Source: Castanea sativa
Taxonomy: Eukaryota; Streptophyta; Magnoliopsida; Fagales; Fagaceae
Reading direction: 5' to 3'
Length of the DNA: 64,000 nucleotides
Assembly (NCBI RefSeq): GCF_040712315.1
Contig: NC_134013.1
Coordinates: 83,582,001-83,646,000 of the forward strand
Shown here: piece after piece, positions 48,304 through 58,511 of the stretch
Position numbering within the stretch: position 1 is the first letter of the stretch
Layout: every line of letters begins with the position of its first letter
Notes under the pieces: model-generated
Told to the model about the DNA's origin: nothing
The model's database searches: none
The model's input: the letters and a program-made list of their open reading frames with translations, nothing else
Position numbers and translations under genes: made by a program

Positions 48304-48306
48304 CTA
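48298..48306 (-). promoter_or_regulatory. Candidate leaky stop UAG-CAG-UUA at the protease/RT junction of element B
   Basis: On the minus strand an in-frame TAG is followed by CAG TTA, which fits the viral readthrough context UAG CAR YYA. The frame is open on both sides. Element A has TAG CAA TTA at the same place in the alignment. It is in the young element, where random stops should be few. Confidence 0.62.
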
Positions 48307-48972
48307 TAAGCCCTTGTTGATCAAAGCCGAAGACTCGGCTTCCGTCTGATGCAGTACCGCAGCCGATATGCACTGCCTGGCTACTGATTGGCTGCCGAGG
48401 ATTTCCTCAACACATTCCCCCGAGGGGAATTTAACTTTAACATGTAAGGTAGAGGAGACGGCTCCAAGCGCATGCAACCAAGGCCTGGCAAGGATGGCCG
48501 TGTATGGAGAGTACGCATCAACGACGATGAAGTCCACCTCCACCGTTTCTGAGCCGGACTGAACGGGCAAACGGATCTGTCCCTTCGGCACAACGGCTCT
48601 CCCTTCGAAGCTTATAAGTGGCGAGTCATAAGGAGTAAGGTCTTCCAACTTCAATCTTAATCCCTTAAACAGATCAGGGTACATGATATCTGCACCGCTG
48701 CCCTGATCTATCATCACCCTTCTCACGTCATAGTTCCCAATTCTGAGGGTAACCACAAGAGCATCGTCATGGGGCTGGATGGTCCCTACCTTATCCTCCT
48801 CCGAGAAATCTAGGACGGGCAAAGTGCCCTTCAACCTCTTCGGCCTGTGACCCATGTCCTCGGTCTGTTGATGGGAAACCGCCATCACCCTAGTGGGACC
48901 TGAGCCGGTCCTGCCAGGGGCAGCGAAGATAACATTAATTGTTCCCAAGGCTGGCCGAGATATATTGTTCCT
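48304..48972 (-). CDS. Aspartic protease region of element B
   Basis: It is in the same frame as gag, directly after the gag TAG (48973-48975). The active-site motif is VMIDQGSGADIMY, with the catalytic Asp followed by Gln-Gly where most proteases have Thr-Gly or Ser-Gly. PYTAILARPWLH near the C-terminus is the conserved retropepsin-like flap/tail region. It cuts the polyprotein. It ends at the UAG with CAG UUA context. Confidence 0.82.
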   Translation of the reverse strand, partial: RNNISRPALGTINVIFAAPGRTGSGPTRVMAVSHQQTEDMGHRPKRLKGTLPVLDFSEEDKVGTIQPHDDALVVTLRIGNYDVRRVMIDQGSGADIMYPDLFKGLRLKLEDLTPYDSPLISFEGRAVVPKGQIRLPVQSGSETVEVDFIVVDAYSPYTAILARPWLHALGAVSSTLHVKVKFPSGECVEEILGSQSVARQCISAAVLHQTEAESSALINKGL

Positions 48973-50316
48973 CTAGTTGTTTGAACCAACTTGACTGGCC
49001 TGCCCAGTGGGCTGACACAAGTGCTGCTTCAACTTTCCCTCACTGACGAGCTGCTCTAAATGGTTCCACAGGGTCCGACAATTCTCGATAGTGTGGCCTA
49101 CATCCTGATGGTACTGGCAAAAGAGATTTTGGTTTCTTCTCGCAGGGTCCCCTGCCATCTTGCCTGGCCACCTGAAGAAAGGCTCTTTACGAACTTTCTC
49201 TAGTAACTGATGCACCGGCTCTCGGAACACAGTGTTTACAGCCTGAGGTGCTGCCGAGCCGGATTGCCCGAAGTAATCCCTCCTCGGCTTGTTGTTGTGG
49301 TATCTATCCGGCCTGAAATCCCTTCTCTCCTGCGGGATAACCTTTTCCTTTCCCTTCCCTTGCTGCTGGTCTTCTTCTACCCTCTTGTACTCATCAATAC
49401 GATCCATAAGGCGGCGTACACTGCGGACGGGCTTTTTCGTCAAAGACTTTCTTAGGTCGTGGTCAGTAGGGAGACCTACTTTAAAGGTATTAAGCGCCAC
49501 CTCATCAAAGTCACCATCTATCTCGTTAAACATCTCCCAGTATCGGTCGGAGTATGCTTTCAGTGTCTCCCCTTCCTTCATGGCCATGGATAGCAGCGAA
49601 TCCAACGGCCGAGGGACTCTGCTACACGTAATGAACCGCGAAGCAAATGCCCTAGTCAGCTCCCCAAACGAGCCTACGGACCCAGATTTGAGACCGTTAA
49701 ACCATCTCATGGCCACAGGTCCCAAGCTGGAGGGGAAAACTTTACACATCAGAGTCTCATTGTGAGAGTGCACCGCCATCCTCTGGTTGAAGTGACTCAC
49801 GTGCTCCACCGGATCAGTCCGGCCATTATAAATGGTGAAGGTGGGCTGGGTGAACCTCCTGGGGAGCTTCCCCCTCTCAATCCTCCGCGAAAACGGAGAT
49901 TTAGAGAGTTGGTGCAACGCCCTACTCATGGTATCGTTACCTAAGCCCCTAGAACGAGGCTTCTTACGTCTGCGAGTTGGTTGGCTGCCCTCCTCACTGG
50001 AGGATGTTGCACTGGTGGGAGTGCGCGACCTTGAGCTGTGGCCAGGTCCCCTATCCTCCTCTGAGGAAGAACTAGACGAGGACGGGGAAGCCTTACGTTT
50101 AGCGCGGCGTAACTTCCTCTTCAAACGATTGATTTCCCTCTGCATGGATTTAGAACCCTCATCATGGGTAGTGCTACCCCCTCCATGAGTATGGCCAGCA
50201 CTTGGATACTTTGTATGGACACTCCCCTCACGATCCCTACGATGTTCAAGACGTTGGAAATGATCTTCCGGTTGTGATCCTTGTGACTCTGCATGGTGAG
50301 AGCCTAAGCCTGCCAT
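48973..50316 (-). CDS. gag of element B, 447 aa
   Basis: The ATG at 50316 (MAGLGSHHAESQG) is the first one after the LTR and PBS; an open frame extends further upstream but runs into the LTR. A Ser/Arg-rich N-terminal third with runs of serine is followed by the capsid-like retrotransposon gag core (YNGRTDPVEHVSHFNQRM, then LKAYSDRYWEMFNEIDGDF, VGLPTDHDLRKSL). A zinc-knuckle variant CQYHQDVGHTIENC (C-x2-H-x4-H-x4-C) lies near the end. The frame is intact. It stops at TAG, and the same frame then continues into protease. Confidence 0.88.
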   Translation of the reverse strand: MAGLGSHHAESQGSQPEDHFQRLEHRRDREGSVHTKYPSAGHTHGGGSTTHDEGSKSMQREINRLKRKLRRAKRKASPSSSSSSSEEDRGPGHSSRSRTPTSATSSSEEGSQPTRRRKKPRSRGLGNDTMSRALHQLSKSPFSRRIERGKLPRRFTQPTFTIYNGRTDPVEHVSHFNQRMAVHSHNETLMCKVFPSSLGPVAMRWFNGLKSGSVGSFGELTRAFASRFITCSRVPRPLDSLLSMAMKEGETLKAYSDRYWEMFNEIDGDFDEVALNTFKVGLPTDHDLRKSLTKKPVRSVRRLMDRIDEYKRVEEDQQQGKGKEKVIPQERRDFRPDRYHNNKPRRDYFGQSGSAAPQAVNTVFREPVHQLLEKVRKEPFFRWPGKMAGDPARRNQNLFCQYHQDVGHTIENCRTLWNHLEQLVSEGKLKQHLCQPTGQASQVGSNN

Positions 50317-50344
50317 AATATCCCTACCTCTTCTAGACAAGATT

Positions 50345-50361
50345 CCCCACAGACGGCGCCA
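50345..50361 (-). other. Primer binding site of element B
   Basis: On the minus strand TGGCGCCGTCTGTGGGG begins two bases after the LTR end CTTACA. It is almost the same as the site of element A. The tRNA was not identified. Confidence 0.75.
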
Positions 50362-50363
50362 AT

Positions 50364-51118
50364 TGTAAGTGCACAATTGCACCTGGCCCCAAGAACAGTT
50401 ACGGGCTCAGGCCCAATGAGCCTTAAACAATGTAATTTGTAGAGTGTGGGCTTGAAACCCAGGTTAGAAGTGTTTGAGGATTAAATAGCAAGCTAAAGAT
50501 TATAAACACTCAAAAACAACAAAGAATGCTATAAATCAATCTGTTCGGACGTAAGCCGAGAACTGTTCTTATATAATTTCTCTCTCTCTCTTTTTTCTCT
50601 TTCTTTTAGGTTCCAAAGAGGGCGATCCCCCTCTTTCTGTCTTAGATTCCTCCTTAAATACTACTCTCTTGAATACCTTTTACACGTGTTGCTTTACCTC
50701 CCCTTTAACCTAGATATTTCTTTTCCCAGTGCCTTTGAATAGTAACCAGAAGTTTCTCTTCCACTGTTCAGGTGTCACTTCCCCATCAATGCGGCCAGGG
50801 TGGTAGGTGCAGGGTCTTTAATGTGGAGGTAGCAACCTTTATCTTTGACATTTCTTCAACACCAGTGCTTCTGGGGCATTCTAGGGTTTACCCCTTTTAA
50901 CCATTGGTTTTAACCGTGCCATCCCCTAATCTTTATTGCGAAACCCCGAGTTCTTCGGTGTCCGTCCGAGGATAAGTTCACCCTCGGCTGGATCCTCGGA
51001 CCCTCGGCGTATGGGCCGACCCATAGTACCAACAAATTCTAAACCCAGTAGCAGGTCGGCCTTCCTTAATACGGCCCAAAAGGCCCACATTCTCATCAGG
51101 ATCTTTTTGCCCCCCACA
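50364..51118 (-). repeat. 5' LTR of element B
   Basis: The 755-bp LTR holds a TATA-like TTATATAAGAAC (minus strand, near 50572). It differs from the 3' LTR at about eight bases and one indel. Confidence 0.94.
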
Positions 51119-51123
51119 ACAAG

Positions 51124-53980
51124 CACACAAAACATGCAAATTATTATTCAGCTGACCCTCTTGGTCTTATGTGGAAACTTTATACCACGTCCCTTGGCCG
51201 ACTTCTTTTGGCCGACTTCTTTTATATATATATCCAACTTTAAGTAAGTAAGGTTATATCAATTAATATTTTTTATTAAATGTAAATTTTAACAATTTCA
51301 TCATTGAATTATATTTTCTTTTTCTTACAAATTTTAAAAATAATAAAAAATTGATAACTTTTTCATCTATCACATATTTAAATTTAATATATATATTTGT
51401 TGTTTAAAATTATGCATACATAATGAGTTTCTAGATCAAATAATAAATAATATTCAATTCAAAAAAAAATTGACATGTGTATTAAGAATATAGAGAACGT
51501 ATAATCTAATGATGTGGTTTTCAAATTGTTATTTCAAAGAACTATTAGAGTATCCGCATAAGTGGATGCAAAAATTTTGTATATTTGCACATTTAAAACC
51601 TATTTTTTCTATTTTACACTCCCATTTTTACATAACACCCATATCAGTTTGTCTATTATACACATTTATTCAAATAAAATATTCTAAACCTTTTATAAGT
51701 TGGGTTTCCTATGCAAAGCCGATCAATACCCCTAATCAACCCACCCATCAAAATCTCAGCCACCATCAACCTAATCAATACCCATCAAAACCCACCATCA
51801 ACCCGATCAAAATCCCAATTACTGTCGCTTCCGCCGGACCCACACATCATGTCCCTGAGAGCTCCACCATGGCACTGGGTCTCGTGCATCATGGTTTGCC
51901 TGTTGATCTCAAAGAGCCTCCTCCATGCGTCGTGCGTCGTGCTTTCTGGCTCTCGTGGGTCTCGTGCGTTGTTGTTCTAGAAAGTTCTGAGCTTTTATGA
52001 TGATCACCGTAGGTGGGATACTGGTGATCAGTGAACTGATCGGTGGACTGAGGGTGAGGCTGGACTGAGGGAGAGATAAAACAAGAGAAGTGAGCCAGAG
52101 AAGCTGAGGGAGTGAGATGAAGGAGAGAGAAAAAAATCTAAAATATTAGATACAAGATCTACAGTAGCCGTGCATATATGCACGGTTACTATAGCAAATG
52201 TGCAAATATGCACACTTATAGAAGTATTGATGTGGAACATTTTTGAGGCAAAATGTGTAAAATTGATGTCTTTTTCTATTAGGCAAGACTTTGCATCCAC
52301 TAATGTGGATGCTCTTATGGAATGATGTAACATTGCTTAAAATTATGTCATATTGGATTCTCAAAAAAAAAAACTTATATCATATTTAACTTGATCCTAA
52401 TACACACACCCACACATCATGTCTTACATCATGTGTGTATTATTCAATTAGGCTTTGAAGAGAGTTCAAGTGGCAATAGTTGCTTAGAGAAGATAAGGTT
52501 CTCTTGTCCTATGCTATTGTGAGAGGGAGTTCTTTAAGTGTATTTGAGCTTAGGGTTTGTTAGATTACTCGTGTCATGTTTTGTAATCTCTATTTTCTTA
52601 GTAAAGTTTTTTCCTTGATGTCATACATGGATGTAATTCCAAAGCCAAACAACATATATCTTTTTTACTTCCTATGTGATTGTTTCTTCTTATTTCTATA
52701 TCTATTTCATGTAAATCCACTATTTTTGGATAACATACATAACAAATTAATAAGTATCAAAAGTTTTGCCATAGCAATAAGCTGGTATCAGAGTAGTGGG
52801 TTCTTTGTTTAGATTTGAGGGGATGTTTTAGTTTTGCTTTGGGTTCATTATTGAAGCAATTGATTGTTTCAATAACCGCAAGATCTATTTGCTTGTCTAG
52901 TTATCTGTTACTTGGATTTTTCAAAATGACGATAAATGTTTCATTGGCAACAAAATTTGAGATAGAAAATATTAATGGGAAAATTGATTTCAATTTGTGG
53001 CATAATAATTAAGATGTGTGCTTTCTTAGTACAACAAGGATTGTTGAAAGCACTGAAGGGGAAGGATGTTTTGCCAGCAACACTATCAGATGAGGAAAAA
53101 AAAATCTCTTGCAATGGGCACAAAGAAGAACACCACAACAAAATCGGGTTGCAAAATTTATGAAAAAAATTCTTTGGGAAACGGCTTGTTGGGATCGACA
53201 AGCTAGCAAGTTGTTCATATCACAGAAGAATCACATTGAGAAGAAAGTACTTGAATGTTCTAGTATGTAGTGATCTAAGCCAATGAATACTCCATTTGCG
53301 GCACATTTAAATCTTCTGGCGGCTTCGTCACCACAATTTGAGATGGAAAAGGAGCACATGTATGTTTTGTTCCTATGCTATTGCAGTTGGTAGAATGGTG
53401 TAGAGGAAAAGGATATCTCTATAGGTTATGTCTTCATCTTACCTTGTTGTGCCATCAATCGAAAGGCGACGTTATAACGAAAGGGTGGTACAGGCTACAA
53501 TGGATAATCCAAGAGGTATGATAACTAAGTCAATTCCTTTGAACAAGCTGATTATTTACAATTAATGATAGCACTTACATTGGCTTTGATGAAGGCGATG
53601 AAAGAGGTCCGTTTTGTGAGGCTTAACTAATACAAGATTACTGTGCACCCTTGGTGTGGAGCTAAATTAGAGTGGAGATTTTATCTTATAAAAAAAAAAA
53701 TAAATAAATACAAGACAAGGTGGAGATTTGTTGCATCGTTGGGTAGAATTAATTCTGTATAAGGAACTAATATTAGTCGACTAAGTCTTGTTATGGTTTC
53801 AATTATTTTTCCTTCATGTAGGGAAAGCACACGTGTAGAACTAGCTCATTATTATTCATCCAACTTTCTGTGCTCTTATGCAGAAGACCTTATACCACCC
53901 TTAGCCGACTTCTTGATATGTATGTGTGGCTTTGTTCAATTGGCTTTTGAAGAGAGTTAAGCTAGCCATGATAGTCTACT
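51124..53980 (+). mobile_element. Deleted Copia retrotransposon, interrupted by other elements
   Basis: The PBS-like TGGTATCAGAG (52783-52793, the initiator-Met tRNA type) is followed by a degenerate gag (52926 to about 53265: FEIENINGKIDFNLW, then CAFLVQQGLLKALKGKDVLP). A purine tract (AGGTGGAGATTT, 53718-53729) precedes a 3' LTR starting TGTTGCATCG at 53729. Pol is absent, so the copy is internally deleted. The LTR stretches 'accttataccaccc...gccgacttct' and 'ttgaagagagtt' in the 3' LTR recur at 51180-51230 and 52450. Pieces of the 5' LTR therefore appear to be split by element B and by the MITE at 51548. Confidence 0.6.
51548..52314. mobile_element. Harbinger-type non-autonomous element, 767 bp
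   Basis: The left end GAGTATCCGCATAAGTGGAT pairs with the right end, which read in reverse is GAGCATCCACATTAGTGGAT. TTA flanks both sides (51545-51547 and 52315-52317). The end resembles that of the MITE at 4456, so both may use the same transposase. The interior is non-coding and includes a small palindrome, CCGTGCATATATGCACGG (near 52170). Confidence 0.75.
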
Positions 53981-54955
53981 AATCAGCAACCAAGGGTTCA
54001 AAGCGAACTCCACCACTTTCCAATCAAAGAACAAAGCACAATAATATCCTAAATTATTCATTACTAAAGATTAATGATTTGATTTTACATTTTACCAATT
54101 AAAAAGTCCATGCCGGTTCTGGATATGCATGAACTGCTTTATGTAACATCTTCTGTAGCACTATCACTTTTTGATGTTAAAGGGTCCTACAATGTTCAGG
54201 TCTGTTTGGTTTTAGGGTAGAAAACTTCGAGAGAACGAGATGCATCGGTATGGGGAGCTCATTGTAAAGATTCTCCCTATGAGCATGAGTATAAATTTCA
54301 AAGTAAAGCAGTGGACCACGTCCAAGTGTACAGGTTGGTAGACTTGTCTTCAATCCTTGTCTCCTAATCTTGTTGCTTCTTCTGCAATGTCATCTCATTT
54401 CCATTTAGACTAGGTAAGTCTTGATTCAGATAAAAACCAATAAAGCTTCTTTGTTCACTTGTGAGTTGTGACCTACCCCCCCTATCTACTATTGCTAGCT
54501 AGGCATTCTTAGAGAGTCTGAATCTTGACAACTAGAGTCTCTTTCTACTGCTGTATGCAGTGTATGTGATGTAAATGAATTGACTACTTTTCATGATCCA
54601 TACAAATCCAAACCTCTCTAGTAGCTGGCACCTTGAATTCCCTTTGATTTCATGTACATGAACCTTTCTGTTAAAAAAAAATATATGGTCCTTGCAATAT
54701 CTTTTCCTCTCTTTATGTATGGGCCTTTGACTCTTTTCTGAACTGCCAAAAGAACTTGGCTTGGCTTTGGCTTTCAGGGTACTGTAGCTTTTTTAAGACA
54801 TGGCCATTTAAGCTGTATAGATAAAGCTATATCTGAGTCCATAGTCATGGGCAAAGTGTGGCTGAACTAATTGCCCATAGACATAGTTGTGGGAGTTTTA
54901 AAGACATTGCTGAAGAGTCAGTCAAGTTGGCCAACTGGCAATAGCAACAGCAAGT
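53981..54955. other. Intergenic DNA
   Basis: No supported gene. The base composition is more balanced than in the neighbouring AT-rich DNA, but all frames are short. Confidence 0.45.
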
Positions 54956-56530
54956 GATCCTACAAAAAACGGGGTCTATAGCCGCGTTTCAAAAACGCGG
55001 CTATAGACACCGAAAACGCGGCTATAGACCTGAAGCCGCGTTTTCTATGGCTGCGTTTACAACCCGGCCTAAGCGGCGTAGCAACAGACCCTGCGGGTCT
55101 ATAGCCGCGTTTTTGAACCATGGCTATAGGCTTCAGGTCTATAGCCGCGTTTTTTAAAAACGCGGCTACAGACCAGACTTGAGCTGCGTTTAAACCCCGG
55201 CTATAACCCCTCCCTAAAAACAAAAAAAAAATTTACTGGGGTTTTTTTTTCCCCAAAAAATTCAAAAATTCAGCTTTTTTTTTTTAAACAAAAATAATTT
55301 TCTGGGTTTTTTTTCCCCGAAAAATTCAAAATTCAAACAAAAAGAATTTTTAAATTAAACACAAACCCAAAAAATTCAAAATCAAACACAAACCCAAAAA
55401 GTTTAAAATCAAACACCCAAAAAATTCAAAATCAAACACCATATACTGACAGTACAAATGCAACGTGCTCCAAATTTAAACAAAACAAACCCAAATTTAA
55501 CACTAAATCCATTCAAAGAACACAAAAGCTCAAGAACACAAACCTATTTAAACATAAGCACAATATCAGCAACACAATAGCAAAAATAACTTCTAGAAAA
55601 AGTATAATACCCATTAAAAAATTAGAGAATTTTTAATTCAAACAATGATATGGTGCTAAGCTTGAAGTTTTCCAGTGACCCTTGCTTGAAAAATGAAGTA
55701 TAAGGTGGTGTGGAGTGTACCGGTGAGAGGAGTGTGCGTTGTGTTGAAAGAAAAAAAGAAGGAACGAGAGAAAAAAAGAAGGAAAGAGAGAAAAAAAAAA
55801 AAAAAAAAAAAGAAGCAGCAGCAAAGAAACAAAGACAAAAAAAGAGCTGTGTTAGAGTGAAGAAGGAAAAAAAAAAAAAAAAAAAAAAGAGAAAGAAAGG
55901 AGTTCTGCGTGACTTGCAGAGAAGAAAGAAAGAAAGAACCCAGGAAAGCAGAGATTGACGAAAGAAAGAAAAGATAAGAAAGAAAAGATAAGAGTGGGGG
56001 TAGGTGGGAAAGTGGGTTCTGGGGTTTGTAATTGGTGTTACCTATAGCCGCGTTTTTGAAAACGCGGCTATAAACCCTCCCTTAGACTAAAAAAATTTAT
56101 TCGGATGCACAGGTCATCCTTTTAAAAAATATATATATTATTTGACTGGACCTATAGCCGCGTTTTTAGAAACGCGGCTATAGCCCCTCCCTTATAAAAA
56201 AAATTTTATTCGGATGCACAGGTAATCTTTTTAAAATATATATATTATTTGACTGGACCTATAGCCGCGTTTTCAGAAACGCGACTATAGCCCCTCCCTT
56301 ATATATAAAAAAAAATTTATTTGGATATACAAGTCATGTTTTTAAAATATATATATTATTTGACTGGATCTATAGCCGCGTTTTTGTGAAACGCGGCTAT
56401 AACCCTCCCTTATAAAAAAAATTTGTTCTACTGTACATAGCACCCTATTAAAAAAAATATTTTTGTCTGGACCTATAGCCGCGTTTTGAGCTGCGTTTTA
56501 AGAAAATCAGGTTTTTCCTTCTCCTATATG
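54956..56530. mobile_element. Non-autonomous CACTA-like element with TAGCCGCGTTT arrays, about 1.6 kb
   Basis: Both ends carry inverted pairs of TATAGCCGCGTTT and AAACGCGGCTATA (54970-55200 and 56040-56490). The left end reads CCTACAAAAAACGGGG and may be a worn CACTACAA terminus. The interior is A/G-rich (GAAAGAAAG tracts, 55745-55980) and has no transposase. The layout of subterminal arrays around a filler matches CACTA derivatives, but with a motif unlike the one in the 6281-15597 element. Confidence 0.6.
56040..56490. repeat. About 107-bp tandem repeat with a TAGCCGCG hairpin in each unit, five copies
   Basis: Units start at 56041, 56151, 56258, 56369 and 56472. The first four hold the pair TAGCCGCGTTT...AAACGCGGCTA followed by 'cctccctta' and an AT-rich spacer; the last is shorter and lacks the second arm. 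Confidence 0.85.
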
Positions 56531-58511
56531 ACCTTACGTAATGTGTAATAGCCTCTTTTGTTTTATGGATCAGATCCAACAGAGAGCTTTAGTAATATTT
56601 TCATAAATTATCAGGACTTTGCTTCTTAATTATAAAAACAAATATTAGAGCAGTATCAAGGATGATAATTAGAGTAGTGAGGTTGAAGCAAACTTTCTCT
56701 CTCTCTCTCTCTCTAGCCTATAAGTGATATATAAGAAGTATGAGTGGTGTACAAATAATAATAATGAGTTGAGGCATTAGGGCTTACAGTTAATTAAAGT
56801 AATATTTTAACATGCTCCCTTGAACTCAAGATTATAGTCTAAGGATTTATTAACAATAGTACAAAAACAAACTTGTGAAAGAGGCTTGTTTTCAACCAAT
56901 TAATAAGTGAAAGTAATATGACAGAAATATAGCATACCTACATAAAATGGCCAACGATCTCAATATATTTGGGGTGCTTGTAAAATATGTCCCTATAAAC
57001 AATTAAGAATGGCACTCCAATTATCATAATAAATAGAAGAGGTAATATATGTGTTGAGGTGCAAGTGTGAAACAAGCTCCTGTAGCAAGCAACGTAACTA
57101 GAAGCTTAAAGTTTGTGTCAATAAGAGCATAGTAGTTAATGCTAGAGCAAACTACTACTTAAATAAGATAAATGACTAGAAGAAAACAGTAGACGATTGT
57201 AGATCTCCGATTAGTAGGATCCCTTATCCAATCTACATTGAAGAAACTTGTAAAACGGAGATTGGAATGAGAATAGAAAACCATGAAAAAGCTTATCATT
57301 CACATATAAGGGATCCAAAAGACAACGACATAGGCAATATCCAACCATGTAACGATGAGATAGATCAAAATCCCTACCAACTAATGATAGAGAGTAACAT
57401 TTTGTAGTAGTTGTAGTTCACCATCTATTGCATTCAGTTTAATATTGGCTTCTAGCGGAAAGTTTGTTGTCTTACACTACTAAATAAGGCCAACACTAGA
57501 CATAAGATCATAGCCATAGGTGTACTCCACATGGGAGAGGAAGAACCCTAAGAGCTAGATGAGATCTCAAGGCTATGGAAATAAAAATAGCTAAAGGTGC
57601 CTGTATCCTTCAATTCAAATTTTCAAGGCTATGAAAATAGCTAAAGGTGCCCGTATCCGTCAATTCAAATTTCCAAATGAGGAAAGTTTGTAACATATGA
57701 ATACCTTGTCAATCATTTCTGGAAAGAGAAAGAATGATACCATTCTCAATGTGGCGGATGAACATCAAGGTAAAGTCATATAAGTTAAGAGGTAAACCCG
57801 GTCCGGTAATGGTTCTACTGGATTTAGCAAACCCAGCTCAAGATTTACATTAAGGAGCCCATCCTTAACATCGTTCTGAAAAAAGGTCCCAAGAAAGAAA
57901 AACTGCAACAGCATAGTTTGAAGGTAAAGCCCAATTGGGTTATGGTGATTTTTTATTATTGCAAGTTTGCAACTGAAGTCGAATTAAGCATTGTTTCATC
58001 ATGTATCAATTGGTTGTTGCGCAAATTAATTGGGGTTTCGAAAATTTTGAACCAGTGACAAATATAATAGAATTATACTTAGCCTCATCCCTAGAATATA
58101 GGATTTGAACCTGCGTTACCAAAAGTCAATGATAGGCCATTTAACTGGAAGCAAAAGCAAGGATCAGGATTCTTCTTCTTCTTTTTTCTTTTCTTTTCCT
58201 CACAATAATTGGGGAAAGGGAGATTCAACTGATTATGGGATTACGGATTACCCTTAAATACTTTGGTAACCATATACATTATGTTGTAAAATCAGAAAAA
58301 GATATATATCCATAAGCTACTGCAAAGCATTAATCATCTTAATATTTCAGATCAAAAAATTGAGGGTTGTCCATCAAAAGTATTCCTGTTAAATGTACCA
58401 CTGACATAAAATTCTACCACAATAAGCTTGAACAATACATTTCCAAAAAAAAAAATCAAATCAAATTGCTAAGGGCTAGGCGACATAGATTGGTTGCATA
58501 GAAGACAAATG
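56531..58511. other. Intergenic DNA downstream of the PIG-B gene
   Basis: No gene could be supported. 57590-57670 contains a short direct repeat ('aggctatg...aaatagctaaaggtgcc' twice). Near 58085-58140 the minus strand has a perfect B-box-like GGTTCAAATCC, possibly a decayed SINE. A (CT)n tract lies at 56695-56715. Confidence 0.45.

Larger units (their letters stand above)
39526..51118 (-). mobile_element. Young Tat-type Ty3/Gypsy LTR retrotransposon (element B), 11.6 kb
   Basis: LTRs at 50364-51118 (5') and 39526-40279 (3') are flanked by ACAAG (39521-39525 and 51119-51123). On the minus strand come the PBS, gag, protease, RT, RNase H, a second RNase H and integrase, then a 151-bp tandem array, an opposite-strand multi-exon gene, a polypurine tract and the 3' LTR. 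The LTRs differ by about eight substitutions and one indel in 754 bp, so the insertion is recent. The gag frame is whole, but pol and the antisense gene contain several one-base frame breaks. It appears to sit inside an older Copia LTR. Confidence 0.94.

Noticed and set aside
55710..55958. Lys/Glu-rich frame
   Set aside because: Translation of GAAAGA/poly-A tracts inside the non-autonomous element.
58060..58165. Minus-strand B-box-like GGTTCAAATCC
   Set aside because: There is no matching A box at the right distance and no tail, so no tRNA or SINE is called.
56700..58480. Possible decayed Copia pol
   Set aside because: The DNA has the feel of a decayed retrotransposon but no RT, RNase H or integrase motif could be read on either strand.
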